Source of the DNA: Pilaira anomala
Lineage: Eukaryota; Mucoromycota; Mucoromycetes; Mucorales; Mucoraceae
NCBI GenBank assembly: GCA_025716855.1
Contig: JAIXMQ010000033.1
Coordinates: 1 to 64,000 of the forward strand
Direction of reading: 5' to 3'
DNA: 64,000 bases
Part shown: in pieces, positions 1-11,800 of the stretch
How positions within the stretch are numbered: position 1 is the first letter of the stretch
How the letters are laid out: every line of letters begins with the position of its first letter
Notes under the pieces: model-generated
The model's database searches: none
Seen by the model: the letters and a program-made list of their open reading frames with translations, nothing else
What the model was told of the DNA's origin: nothing
Made by a program: the position numbers and the translations under genes

Positions 1-1601
1 TTGCAAAGTATGGTGTTCTATTGTTTGATTGCGATGCAAATGTAGCGGTTTTCTTACCGTGGAACATTTACAATGTTTTGACATGCTGCAATCAGCACTT
101 CTCGAAGTGTAATGCATTAGTTCTCTACTTGCGGATTAGTATAGATCTCGACATTTCTTTATTCCTCATCTGTAATTAACTTACCATGGGATAGTTCCTG
201 GTCCTAGAAGTTTACTTCTGGGAGGTTAAGTGTATTGCTGCATAAAGATTTAAAGATTTGAATACCAGTTACTTCTGGGTTTCTTTTGTCGGGTATCTAT
301 TGTTCTATTTGTGATACAGTTAATATGGTACCATAGTGTCGATTTTTTGCTGTCATCACCGGGTGTTTGCTTATTAGTGTTGCCGGTTATTGTTATGGCT
401 GGTGGTGTTGCTATGACAGGTGTTGCTATGACAGATGTTGCTCTGACTAATACTGGTGTTACTTTAGTTGTTATTGTTATGATGGTAAGTTACTCTTTAT
501 TTTATATTATATATATTATGTTTCCAAACAGTTTCTAACAGTTTCTAACACTCATTTTAGAAATATTGCTATTTGTAGTCTGCTGGAACTTGAAATCAAA
601 AGGACAAAACGGTTGTTGCTATGACGGTAAGTTATTTTTTTTTATATTATGTTTCCAAGCAGTTTCTAACAGTTTCAGCAATGCAACGGGTTTGTAAAAG
701 CAATGATCAAGCTTTGTGAGTTCTATTTTCTGGCGAGTATGCTCTATCTTGATGGGTCCTGTCTCCTTCTCTTCCGTCCTCGTTTACGAGCGGTTCGTGC
801 AGTTCAATCCTGGGTGTAATGGCACGTAAAACCATACGGATATCGTAGGGAGAGTTGGATTGATGGTTCTCATCTCGGTAGATGTCATCTCAAAGGAAGG
901 TATTATGATCAAAGGTTGATTGTTGCCACAACACCGCAGCGGTTAGTGATTCTATTTTTTGGCGAGTATGTTCTATCTTGGTAAGTCCTGTCTCCTTCTC
1001 TTCCGTCCTCGTTTACGAGCGGTTCGTGCAGTTTAATCCTGGGTGTAATGGCACGTAAAACCATACGAATATCGTAGGGAGAGTTGGATTGATGGTTCTT
1101 ATCTTGGTAGTCATCTCTAAGAAAAATATTATCATTGATTGTTGTGTTGTTGTACTTATCCGTTGTATCCTTGTTCTTGGGACTTCAGCTGGTGGACCTC
1201 CTCGTGGTTTGTCTTGGAAAACTGAATTTGGAAACTTTCTCTTTCCGGATTGTAAAGGCTAAAGCACTAGTATTTTTTTTTTAAATAATTATTGTAATAA
1301 AAAAAAAAGTAATAAACAAAAACTCCAGATTAACTTAATTTCCTTTGACATGTTGTGATATACTTAAATAAAGCAATTCTTTTTTGTTTAAGTGTCTTGT
1401 CTTTACATATGTACCATCCAATAAGTTTTCTTCAAGGTTACCCCCAACAAGATTACACTATTTTTTTACAGCTAGACTTTTTTTTTTTATCATTATTATT
1501 TATCTTAAAATTTATTATGAAGCCTTTGGTTAATGTATAAGCTCAAATGGCACCACATAAACTCATCTACACCACAATCAGGAACTCCAAAGGATAAAAG
1601 C
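1..1601 (+). repeat. Partial third copy of the large dispersed repeat
   Basis: This stretch matches, in the same orientation, the right arm of the inverted repeat at 60,227-62,732. Base 1 corresponds to about 60,975 and the match fades near 1,601, so the copy runs off the left window edge. It is more diverged than the two arms are from each other. It carries an extra duplicated block: the spliceable-looking GT...AG segment and the sequence around 716-835 occur twice (again near 950-1,080). It has one 15-bp AATTTGGAAACTTTG-type unit where the arms have five or six. Short hydrophobic ORFs exist (for example 311-538) but resemble no family I know. What the repeat encodes, if anything, is unresolved. 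Confidence 0.85.
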
Positions 1602-1708
1602 TTTCTTTTAATTATTATTATTTTTATTATTTATGTAGAAGTTTTTTTTTTAAAAAAAAAAAGTGAGATTTCCACTTTTTTTAAAAACTGGGTGATTTGG
1701 AAAAAAAA

Positions 1709-1831
1709 ATGAAAAAGTGGTGGGTTGATGATTACCATACTCATCATACGCCTGAGTTGGCATTGAGCCTCGAAATCGTTAAGGCTGTCGCACCTGTCCT
1801 ATTTTGGAATAAAGCAAAAAAAAATCAATAA
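1709..1831 (+). other. Small coding-like ORF (40 aa), origin unknown
   Basis: An ATG-initiated frame of 40 codons in an otherwise AT-rich spacer. Its middle (about 1,751-1,800) is noticeably more GC-rich than its surroundings and reads THHTPELALSLEIVKAV. It lies between the dispersed repeat and the 3' end of the Fanzor-like gene, on the opposite strand. It may be a fragment of a transposon or host gene, or a structured non-coding segment. I do not recognise it. Confidence 0.25.
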
Positions 1832-1878
1832 ACGGTTACTTTAACTTTTATTGTATTTTTTACTTACCATCATGGGAT

Positions 1879-2919
1879 TTAACTCTTTCGAATAGTATCT
1901 TCGATACTTTCCAATCTACTCTTACGATTGATGAAGGTGGCGGTATATTTTAAAAATTGTTCAGTGTTGAATTGGCTAAATTTCATTTGAAAGGCGGGAA
2001 GAGTTTCTTTAAATAGGATGGTTGATAATCCAGAAATCCCTATTGCCAAGGCGGAGAGGTCATCTCTACACTTTGTCGCCTTTTTGTTCGTTACAAGCGC
2101 ACAATTCTGATTCCTACAGATAAAAGAACCTTTGCTCTTGTGAAGCACCTCTTTACCTTTCAGTAGTTTGGTATGGTTAGGATGGTCTAACTTCCCAAAG
2201 CAGTATAGACACGTTTGCGAGGTAAAATTCTCATTCGTTATTACCGCATGGGTGTAGCGACCATGAACTTTATGTTTCCATTTTCCTCCATACTTTAAAT
2301 GACCTTTTATTGAAGAGCCAACACCGAAACCTCTGTCTCCTATGAACATTATTAACTGCGGCTTACCACTAACACCACTGCGACTTATAGCAAACTTTCT
2401 TTCCTTTGTACATATTTTTGACATAATGCTTTTACTCTGTATTTCAGCAGTTCGATTTTTTCTAGTTTCATTATTGGAGTGATAGAATGCTCGAAACCGA
2501 CCTTATCTCATCAAAGTTTTCTTTTACAAAATAGTTCCAAGCTATATAGTTTCTTACAGGAGGATTGGCATCCAAGTATTGACTGAGAACTGAAGGCCTA
2601 CAGTGGGAAAGATCAGCAGCATTTGTAAGTATACCACGCGGAAGCCTGGTATCTTTTAGCCCCTTATCTTTTAAAGTTATCAACGAGTCTTCCCTTTGAT
2701 TTTGTTGTTAATGACACTAGAGATTTGGCTGTTCAAAAAACTGCGCAAGGCTTGGTAAAAATTGGATATGTATTCAGACGGATCTCCTGCAGAGATACGA
2801 GGACGCTTGTTTGTATCAGTTACTTCAGTTTCTTCTTCAAGTGACCTTTTCTTCTTAATAATAGGAGGAGGTGTCACCTTTGTACCATCAAAGGCACTTT
2901 CTTGCCTGGTCCATCGCAT
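1879..2919 (-). pseudogene. TnpB/Fanzor-like RuvC endonuclease, truncated and frameshifted
   Basis: Fanzors are eukaryotic relatives of bacterial TnpB/Cas12: RNA-guided RuvC nucleases carried by transposable elements. The C-terminal part (2,424-1,879, extendable upstream in frame to about 2,490) has the family signature in order: a GDRGFG...IKGH segment, a TNENFTSQTCLYC segment (RuvC-II Glu followed by the first zinc-finger Cys pair), a second Cys pair CRNQNC, then RDDLSALAIG (RuvC-III Asp). Upstream frames at 2,919-2,680 and 2,683-2,471 give an N-terminal piece with a basic, possibly nuclear-localising KKKR, and a middle piece. The three pieces are in different frames. I see no RuvC-I DxG segment between the middle and C-terminal parts, so an internal deletion plus frameshifts is more likely than introns. 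Family call is fairly strong; activity is unlikely. Confidence 0.7.
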
Positions 2920-3932
2920 ATGAAGAACCCTTAAATATCAAAAGATATGAGTTTATAAATATATATAATCTATTTGTAAATGTTCTAAAAAATGACTGTG
3001 GAGGTATATTTACAAGTATTTTTGTGCAAGAAATAAAAAAGAGTTGGGGAGAAAAACAAATTTTAATCAAAGTGTTTGCTTTATGATTTATATATATATA
3101 TCATGAAATTATTGGCATCATTTTGATTTATTATTAATATAACATCCATAGAAGATGAAGACTACAATACAATGGTGAGATGTATTTCATTTGACAATCT
3201 GACATATAAAGAGTATTCTTTAAGTCACACTATTTCCAAAAAGTTGAACCGTTTTCGATTATTCGTTCGCGATAAACATAAAGAAATTGCCAGAAGCTTT
3301 TTTTAGTTGAATGTTCCTGAGTGGGATATGGGAGAGGGGGAGGGTTAAATAAGCTACGAATCAATATATCAAAGAATTTCTGTGCGAATCAAGTTGGAAT
3401 TTCTGTTGTGTCCCTAGTTTATACAGAAAGTTGATGACGAAGAATTTGTTTTTCTCGAAGGCAATTATCTTAATGACATTGCTTCATTTCTGATTTATGA
3501 TATTGTGGTACAACACACCCATAAAAAAAGAAAGCTTGACTGCTAAAAATTATGGGATGAATAACGACATCCCATAATACCTAAAAACTGGGAATGAATT
3601 TCCTTTGACCCTTGCCGCCCCTTTTTTTTTGAACTGTGATACCAAATATATAACGTAATAATTTAATCTTGCATAATTGGAAGAAAAATAGTACATGACT
3701 CTTACCCAGTTGTTCTTTACTGATACACATAAACATACAGTCAAATGACAGAATATCAAAGATCTAAAATATAAACTTCTATTGCTATATTCATCTTTAA
3801 TTTACTATGAATGTTTGATATTCAAACATCAAAAAAAATTTTTTTTTTAAAACCAGTTCTTTAGTGAAACAGGCTGCTCTGCAAATTTATCATTCTTTTT
3901 AGGAGCAGATAAAAAGGTTGTTTTTTTTTACT

Positions 3933-3978
<46 letters not shown>

Positions 3979-4824
3979 TAAAGTTAATAGGAAAAGGCTG
4001 TTTAGGTTCCATTCCCATGAATACAGAGTTCTATAATAGGTTTAAATTATGTATAACCGAGCAAGTTGACCTGAATTTATTTAATAGGGTCGTATATTGC
4101 TCAATGCTTACTTTATATTGCGTACAACAAGGGTGCTCGTGAAATGTTCCACAACGATCATTCTATTTTAATTTAGTTTTGTAAATGATTTGTAATATAT
4201 GATATGAAGTTTGGTTTTCTATTGTATATAGTCGAAAAAGCTACGCAGACATGACTAAAGTTGAAAAGGGATTACTCGATTTTGACAATTAAAAAAAAAA
4301 AAGATACAAATAAAAAGTTATGTCCTTATTACATGTTAAAAGTTGTAAACATGTTGGTATTTAATGTGTGTGCCTTCTTTAAAACTCAACAAAATTTATA
4401 TATATTATATGGAGCATGAGAATTTTTAACGTAGTTTTATAGTCTCTAACTGCGTATGCCCATAAGTCCGCTGGTAAGTTACATAATAGACCCTTCTTAA
4501 AAGAGAGAGATGGAACGGTCATGTGTCCAATATGATTATATAATTTTTTTGCTCCAGGTAACGCTACACGTGTGTGAAAAATTGAAATATTTCAGATAAG
4601 CTGGAACTAATCTTTAAAATACAAAAATAAATCGAAATTGTTATTAAGAGCAGATTAATTCTAAAACAAAGGCATTTAAAAGATGTAGAGATATCTTTGG
4701 ACGTATCTGGTATAACCGAAATAATAGTTTCATATCTATAAAGCTATTAGTTATATCCCTAATACTCATATAATAAAACTTTTATTTCATTGTGCAAGTT
4801 TGTGATATGCTAAATTTATTGTAC

Positions 4825-4866
<42 letters not shown>

Positions 4867-4974
4867 ATAATAGATATAGTTTACTGATTCCCTAATTTAT
4901 ATAAAAGTAAAATATTTTACACATTTTTTTTCATCTTCATTCTCTTATTCAATTATTTTAATATAAATCCCAGC
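2920..4974. other. AT-rich intergenic region with no supported gene
   Basis: No convincing gene. A 44-codon frame at about 3,173-3,307 has a protein-like composition but no recognisable family. The stretch contains a 41-nt T run (3,935-3,975), a 39-nt A run (4,826-4,864), short TA microsatellites and a T/A palindrome near 3,832-3,854. The last 80 bases are the probable promoter and leader of the hexosaminidase gene. Confidence 0.6.
4898..4906 (+). promoter_or_regulatory. Probable TATA box of the hexosaminidase gene
   Basis: The string TATATAAAA lies 69 bp before the hexosaminidase ATG, followed by a pyrimidine-rich stretch, a usual fungal promoter arrangement. Position and sequence are seen; function is inferred. 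Confidence 0.4.
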
Positions 4975-6746
4975 ATGAAATTAATATCTATTTTTGCCGC
5001 TTGTGTATTGGTCTCTGCCAGTGTCGAAGCCAAAACTTTCCTTTTCCCTATTCCTCAGGAAGTAAAATGGGCTGGAACCACTGCTGTTCTCTCTGAGAAG
5101 TTTAAGTTTAAAGGCATCCAGAACAAGAACCTTCAAAAAGCTGCTGATCGTTACCTCGATTTGATCAAGAATGAAAGATGGGTTCCAGTTCAAGTCACCA
5201 CTGATAACTCTACTGTCACACCTACTCATAATAAAATTCAAGGCATCAACTTTCAAGTTTCAGACAACACAGCCAAAGTTGATATCAATGTCGACGAATC
5301 GTACACTCTCGAGGTTCCCAAATTAGGTGGTTTTGCTAACGTTAAAGCCAAAACATGGATTGGTGCTCTTCGTTCTTTAGAAACCTTTTCTCAGTTGATT
5401 GAAGCTGGTGAGAAAAATACTTTGGTCGCTCATACCGCCTCTATTGTTGATGCTCCTACCTATACTCATCGTGGTATTTTGCTGGATACATCTCGCAACT
5501 TTTACCCCGTTAAAGATATACTAAGAACTCTTACTGCTCAATCTTACAACAAAATGAACGTATTACATTGGCATGTGACTGATTCTCAATCCTGGCCTCT
5601 CTACATGAAGTCCCATCCAGAGCTTTCTGAAAAGGGTGCTTATTCTGCCAAGGAAGTTTATTCTGAAAAAGACGTTCAAACTGTTATCAAGCATGCCGAG
5701 GGACTTGGCATTCGTGTTATAGTCGAGATTGATATGCCTGCTCATACTGCTTCTATTGCTGAATCTCATCCTGATGCTTTGATTTGTACTGACGTATTCT
5801 GGGCTCCTTATGCTGCTGAACCTCCAGCTGGTCAACTTAATCCTGTCAAAGAGTCAACCAACAAACTCGTTAGAGAAATTGTCAAGGAAGCTACTGAGGT
5901 TTTTCCTGACTCTGTTTATCACACTGGTGGTGATGAAATTAACATTCCTTGTTGGGAATTGCACCCTGATATTGCTGACTATAGTAAGAAGAATAATATG
6001 ACTACCTTGGAGATCTGGTTTGAATGGACTAACAACTTGCTTAAATATGTTACCGACGAGCTTAAGAAGAGGCCTATGCTTTGGGAAGATCCTATCAGAG
6101 ATGGTGGAAGCTACCCTACCAACACAATTATTCAAACATGGTTGTCTCCTCCTTCTACTTATACTGCTTTAGGCTATGATGTTGTTGTATCTAACTTTGA
6201 TTATTTCTATCTGGATTGTGGTCACGGTGGTAAGTTTATATATATATACTATGCTATTTTTTCTTTTAAACTGAGTTGTTTATCTTCTTAGGATGGGTCG
6301 GCCTTGATGATCGTTATATCAGTCCTGCTCAAGTAGAAACCTCTGAAGATGTTTTTAATTACGCTGGCACAGGTGGATCTTGGTGTGGACCTTTCAAATC
6401 ATGGCAACGTATTTACAGTTACGATTTTACTAAGGATATCAGTAAAGACCATAAGGGTAAGGTACTTGGTGGTGAGCTTGCTATTTGGGCTGAACAAACT
6501 GGCCCTACGGTCATCGACGGACGTCTTTGGCCTCGTTCTTCTGCTGCCGCTGAGCTCTACTGGTCTGGATCCTACGATAGAAATGGTGAGAGACGAACTG
6601 TCAAACAATCTTCTGAGCGCTTCTATGACTGGGTTTATCGCTTACAAGCTCGTGGTATTAATGCTGAGCCAGTCCAACCCAAGTATTGTGCTACTCATCC
6701 CAACGCCTGTGATCTTAATGATCCTAACCCAGTTCCCAAGGCTTAA
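4975..6746 (+). CDS. Secreted beta-N-acetylhexosaminidase (GH20)
   Basis: Family GH20 enzymes remove terminal N-acetylhexosamine from chito-oligosaccharides and glycans; in fungi they act outside the cell in chitin turnover. Two exons, 4,975-6,229 and 6,292-6,746, join in frame (intron 62 nt) to give 569 aa, the usual length. Residues 1-19 form a signal peptide ending in VEA. An N-terminal GH20b-like domain precedes the barrel, which opens with RGILLDTSRNFY and LHWHVTDSQSWP. The catalytic Asp-Glu pair is D320-E321 in HTGGDEI. The C-terminal exon supplies the conserved WVGLDD and the GGELAIWAEQ stretch with its catalytic-site Trp. The ATG follows a TATA box, and an AATAAA-like signal occurs near 6,820. 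The next gene is convergent, 338 bp away. Family is secure; exact substrate is not. Confidence 0.95.
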
Positions 6747-7083
6747 AGGAAAAATGAAATCGATGTGTTACTATGTATGAACAGCTTACTTTTAGTTAAT
6801 ATTTTATTACAACGTATAAAAATAAAGATTTATAACTTATCAGCATATTGATTTATATTCGGAAAATGTTATTTTTCTGTGTATATATATATTTTTTTAA
6901 CAAAAAACTATAATACATGAAACAGAAGGATTCAAATAAAATTAAGGGTAATCTTAATATTATGTAGATTCCTTTTTATGAATGAAATAAATTAGCCACC
7001 GAATACATAGTAATAATAATAACGAAAGACAGTTTATTACACTTTTTTTTTTTGAAGAAAAAAAGACAGATATGATTAATTAA

Positions 7084-7933
7084 CTACCACCTGAGCTTCT
7101 TTCCTTGGAAATCAATAAAGCTCCCATTATCTTTAGTTGTTAAACTATCCATTACCTTTATCATTCCTTCGATTGAAACCGCTGGTTCAATTGGCGCATT
7201 CTTTCCACCAAAATCAGTTTTTACCCATCCAGGATGTGCAGCATAAACAATAAAATTTTCTTTTGCAAGTCGATTGGAAACCATTTTTGTAACCATATTG
7301 AGTGCTGCTTTAGATACACTCAAAGCGGGCATACGATTAGCAGGGTTCGCCATTCCGACATCGGTAATAGATCCAATAATAGACGACATATTCATGATTA
7401 TCTTTTTTTCTTCTTTACCACTTTTACGTAGCAATGGAAGAAAAGCTCGTGTTGCATTAATGGTGCCACAAGTATTTGTTCTAAAGACTTCTAAATACAC
7501 TTCTTGTGGACTAGAAGATATTTTGGTAAAATTAAGCAGAATGTTTTTTTTGATTTTTAACGTTAATTTTTTTACATACGTTGTATCAAGACTGAGTTTC
7601 ATATCCCCACTAATACCAGCATTGTTAATTAACACGTTAACGCCTTCAGGATTGCTTTTTATAATTTGGTCAGCAGCATCCTTTAAATAAAAAAATGTTA
7701 GTTACTACTTAAATTGTAATAGTGTTGTGTAAATATACCTTGATCGACTTTTCGTTAGTGATATCAGCCTTAATTCCGAATATCTTTTTATTGTCAATCA
7801 AACTCTTGAGACCTTCAGACGAATCAGGGTTTCGTGCTAAAGCGAATACATTATGACCTTTTGCAGACAGCTGCTTAACAAACTCTAGTCCTAAGCCACG
7901 AGAGGCACCGGTTACAACATAAGTTAAAGCCAT
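7084..7933 (-). CDS. Short-chain dehydrogenase/reductase lacking the catalytic Tyr
   Basis: Classical SDR fold, closest in style to the carbonyl-reductase/sniffer-like group. Three exons on the minus strand (7,933-7,739; 7,680-7,580; 7,510-7,084) join in frame to 240 aa, typical for the family. The Rossmann motif TGASRGLG starts near residue 8, NNAG follows, and the catalytic serine region is NMSSIIGS (S141-S142). At the YxxxK position the sequence is LSVSK: K166 is present but the Tyr (position 162) is Leu. The C-terminal AAHPGWVKTDFGG stretch is well conserved. Either the protein is a degenerate, non-reductase member, or catalysis is altered. The substrate cannot be told. The gene is convergent with the hexosaminidase. 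Confidence 0.88.
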
Positions 7934-7998
7934 TTTAATTTAAAAGAACTTTTATTTTTAAGGAAAACACGTAAAAGAAAAGGAAAAAAAAAAATTAA

Positions 7999-8307
7999 TT
8001 ACAATCGTCGATTTGAACTTTTAAAATGTATGCATGATACCAATCGGGAAACGTACCAAACAAAATACTCGCTTGATTTGCTATTTGAGATATTTGAATA
8101 CATCGTATTGATGCTTACGAAAATCTCATTCACTTGTGTTCTAGAATTAAAGAAGCTCGATCCATTCAAGTAACACACACGTCTTGTGTTACATTCTGTC
8201 ATTTTTCTTTCTATTGGTTCAATATTGTGGAGTACATCTCCAGTTGAGATGTGCGTTGTCATAGCAAGTGTTATAATACAATTATGAACCCAATTCAAAT
8301 CTTGCAT
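7999..8307 (-). other. Orphan ORF of 102 aa, doubtful
   Basis: An uninterrupted frame upstream of the dehydrogenase, same strand, starting 374 bp from that gene's ATG. It shows no domain, signal peptide or repeat that I recognise. It could be a small lineage-specific gene, a decayed fragment, or chance. It is listed because it is the longest open stretch in this gap. Confidence 0.2.
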
Positions 8308-9508
8308 AATTTAACATATCCCTATTTAATTAAATTTTTGGGACTACAAAAGTCAACCCTTCACATGTATTCTAATTGAATTCCATTTTTTTTATTGGAT
8401 TTAATATTTTTCAAGGAAAGGTTTTACCGTAGATATATAATATATATTCATTGTTATATAAGAAAGCGTTATTTTACTTTTTGTCTTTATTAAATCAGTG
8501 GCGATTTAAAAGTATGTACAAATAGATAACTTAGGTATAGGCATATAATGAATGTATCATATGATATAATATATATATTATGCATATATGCATGATACAG
8601 ATTTTAAAATAAGATTTATAACTCAAGTATTACTGATTGCAACAATAGCACCTTTTTTTTTTCAAAGAAAAAAAGGGTTCTATAACATTCCTTTTATTAT
8701 TATAAAATTAAATGGCGTGGTGTCGTGACGGTAATAATAAAAACAAAACATTAAACGGCAGCATAAGAATTTTGGATCCACCAGGCCCTTTTTTTTTAAA
8801 AAAAAAAAACATTATTAAAAACCACACCCCGACAGTACATCTTTTCTTCATGTCCACATCATATGAAACTTATGCTATCCCTACAGAAATTTTTCTGTTT
8901 TATTCCGTTTTTTCTTTCCAATTGATTATGAAAGGCTCAATTAAGCACTCTACTAACGAAAAATGGTTATTGTTAAAATATAAATATTAGAAAGCGGCGT
9001 ACAAAAAAAAGTAAAAATGGACTAGAACAAGTTTAAAAAAAGATCAATGAAGTAATTATCAAAACCGGTCGTCATACTTAATGGTAGCATGAAGATTCAA
9101 GATAGCAGTGAGTTAAAAAAAAAAAAAAAAAAGTACTTTGTAATATTTGTTGTTCCTGACTAAAAACGTTTCTTGCTTGAATTCAACATGTATAATGTTT
9201 ATAACTAGAATAAAACGGGTTGAGTACACTAATAAGTGCTATAATACAAATGTATATATTATCATTGTGTTAAGATAAATGTAAGAACGTATTTGGAATC
9301 TGTTTCTTCCTAAACAAAAACAAAGTGCTGTTGAATAAACTAATACGGGATGAAATAAATAGGCCTACAGTGTCAACTAAATCATTTTTGACCATACATA
9401 TCAATTTCTCTCCTTCAAGTTGGGTATAAAAGACATTGTTATTGAATTATACAGTTTTTTATTCTCATCGGGATTATACTTTTATATATTTTTTTTTTAT
9501 TATCTACA
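8308..9508. other. AT-rich intergenic region, no gene seen
   Basis: Contains a TA-rich low-complexity stretch (about 8,560-8,600), a T9-A10-type palindrome near 8,789-8,809 and an A run near 9,116-9,132. The best promoter element is TATAAAAG at 9,425-9,432, which may serve the small ORF at 9,509 or the kinase gene at 9,940. Confidence 0.55.
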
Positions 9509-9721
9509 ATGATTGATTCTGAAATATATAGAGGAGATTATTTCTGCTCAAAACAAGTCCCTTACATCTACTTAGACTGCAATCATTGCATGTACAATGT
9601 ATAAGGTTGGTGTACCAATTCACTTAACAGGTGCTGGATTTAGAATTTATTTCCCAAAAAAGAATCTAACTTTCTTCAGAAGAAAAGGTTTAATCAGAGA
9701 AGACGGAAAGCAGGCCCGTTT

Positions 9722-9729
<8 letters not shown>
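9509..9729 (+). CDS. Possible small two-exon gene of unknown function
   Basis: A TATAAAAG box at 9,425 is followed at 9,509 by an ATG frame beginning MIDSEIYRGDYFCSKQ. It hits a stop at about 9,602. A GT(ACAA)...TTTAG intron from about 9,594 to 9,647 would join it in frame to a basic segment (IYFPKKNLTFFRRKGL) ending at 9,729, giving roughly 60 aa. Basic residues and protein-like codon use in the second part argue against pure chance. No family is recognised and the splice is only one of several possibilities. Confidence 0.25.
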
Positions 9730-9761
<32 letters not shown>

Positions 9762-9939
9762 AGCAACTGAGTGTGTGAGTGGGTTTTCTCAGTTACGAAA
9801 AAAAAAAAACTTTCTTTCCTTTTTCCTTTTCTCTCTCTCTCTCTCTCTCTTTTTTTTTCTTTTCTTTTTTTTTTATACGTTTTGCATAAGAAACTTATTT
9901 TATATAACAAAAAAAAAAAAAATACCTTAAACTAAAAGA

Positions 9940-10242
9940 ATGAATCTCGATAAATCACTCTCTGCAATGTCTATTAATGATACTGAAGATAAGAAGCCAG
10001 TACCACGGGTATTACCTCCACGACCAATGCCACCAAGAATGTCAGGTCGTTCGGTTTTACCTCCTATGAGTCGACCTGGTGGTTCACCTTTACCGCCCAT
10101 GTCAGGTGGAAGTCCTGGCGGTTTAAGAGGTAGACCTGGTATGGGTCGAATGGGAAAACCTGCTTTAAATTTATCTCAACTTGGTCTTTCCCCAAAGCAA
10201 GAACAAACCCCTTTTGCAAATTTCTCTAAATACGTGTAAGTG

Positions 10243-10281
<39 letters not shown>

Positions 10282-11449
10282 GAAGGATTTTGCCTACTAA
10301 TTAAATAGCTATCGCATAAAATTAACGCTCTTTATAGTGATCCTTCTGGAAAACTAAACTTTTCTGGTAAAGCCATCATTCACGCAGATGGTGTTGATTT
10401 CAGTAATGGCAATAGTTTTGCAATTAAAATGGACGATTTAATTTTAAAAGAGGAACTTGGAAAAGGACAATACGGAACAGTTCAAAAAGTCAAACATCGT
10501 GTTACTAATGTTACTATGGCCATGAAAGAAATTCGTTTAGAATTAGATGAAACTAAATTACATCAAATCTTGATGGAATTAGACATTTTACATAAGAGTT
10601 CTGGTGAATTTATTGTTGAATTTTATGGCGCATTTTTTATTGAATCATGCGTATACTATTGTATGGAATATATGGATGCTGGTTCTCTTGATAAACTTTA
10701 TGGTGAAGGTGTACCTGAAGATGTATTGGCTAAAATAGCTATTTCCGTAACGTATATCATTGACTATTATCTTACTTTTATAATTATATTGACTTTTTTT
10801 TTCTTATATTAGATGGTTAAAGGTTTAAAGTTCCTTAAAGACGAACTTTCTATTATTCACAGAGGTAAATATATATACTTTCCTTATAGAATTATTGACT
10901 AAACTGTTGATATATAGATGTTAAACCTACCAATGTACTTGCAAATTTAAAGGGACAAGTTAAACTTTGTGATTTTGGTGTATCAGGTCAATTAGAAAAA
11001 TCATTAGCTAAAACTAATATTGGTTGCCAAAGTTATATGGCCGTAAGTATTAAATATGAATAATAATCTATAGAAAAAAAAAAGGCTAATAAGAAATATT
11101 ATCAAAATAGCCTGAACGTATTAGAGCAGCCAACACATACTCTGTGTCATCTGATGTTTGGTCTCTAGGTATATCACTTGTTGAAATTGGCGTTGGACGT
11201 TATCCTTATAAATACGATAACATGTTCGCGCAGTTAAAAGCAATTATTGATGATGAACCACCAGCATTGACTGCCGATTTATTCTCGCCTGAAGCAATTG
11301 ATTTTGTTAACTCGTGTCTTCAAAAGGATCCAATGAAGAGACCAACTTATGCTGATTTATTACAACATCCATTTATACAAAAATATGAGGACGTTGACGT
11401 TGATATGGCAAAATGGGCTACTGAGGCATTTGAAGCTAGAAAGAATTAG
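9940..11449 (+). CDS. PBS2: MAP kinase kinase, Pbs2/Wis1 type
   Basis: Dual-specificity kinase of the HOG-type osmotic and general stress cascade, expected to phosphorylate a Hog1/p38-like MAPK in the cytoplasm. Five exons (9,940-10,235; 10,338-10,746; 10,813-10,864; 10,918-11,042; 11,111-11,449) join in frame to 406 aa. Residues 1-100 are a disordered Pro/Gly/Met/Arg-rich tail. The kinase domain shows the glycine loop GKGQYG, the ATP Lys in AMKEI, HRDVKPTN, DFG, and the activation segment [18 protein letters not shown], which is diagnostic of Pbs2/Wis1 rather than Ste7 or Mkk1. The C-terminus carries the [19 protein letters not shown]2K motif. The N-tail is much shorter than in yeast Pbs2. 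The gene is convergent with cytochrome c1. Confidence 0.93.
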
Positions 11450-11800
11450 TTGTTTTTTATTTTTTTTTATTTTTTACATTCCTATTCTATTCTATAGAAT
11501 TAAACGTTTTTGACGTAAAAATTCCCTTATATCGTTCAGTTTTTTTTTATACAAGAGAAATGTTTTAATAAACAAAAGGACAGAATCCTTCTTTTTTATA
11601 TATAAGTTGTATGTGTGAAAAAAAAAAGGATTTTGCGTGCTTAAATAATAGGGATGGAAGGTGTTGAGAGAGTTAAACGGTGTATAATAGATGGGATTTC
11701 TTTATTTATTTAGGAGGACTATAGACAGATGAAGAAAAGGAAAAAGAAATAAAAGTAAAAGTTAGTAACAATCATCATCTTATTCATATATACAATAGAA
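11450..11800. other. Convergent intergenic spacer, no gene
   Basis: 351 bp between the stop codons of the MAP kinase kinase and cytochrome c1 genes. AT-rich with short T and A runs; it must hold both 3' ends. Nothing else is visible. Confidence 0.6.

Noticed and set aside
4981..6608. Minus-strand and alternative-frame ORFs over the hexosaminidase gene
   Set aside because: They are shadows of a strongly supported GH20 coding frame and have no independent motifs.
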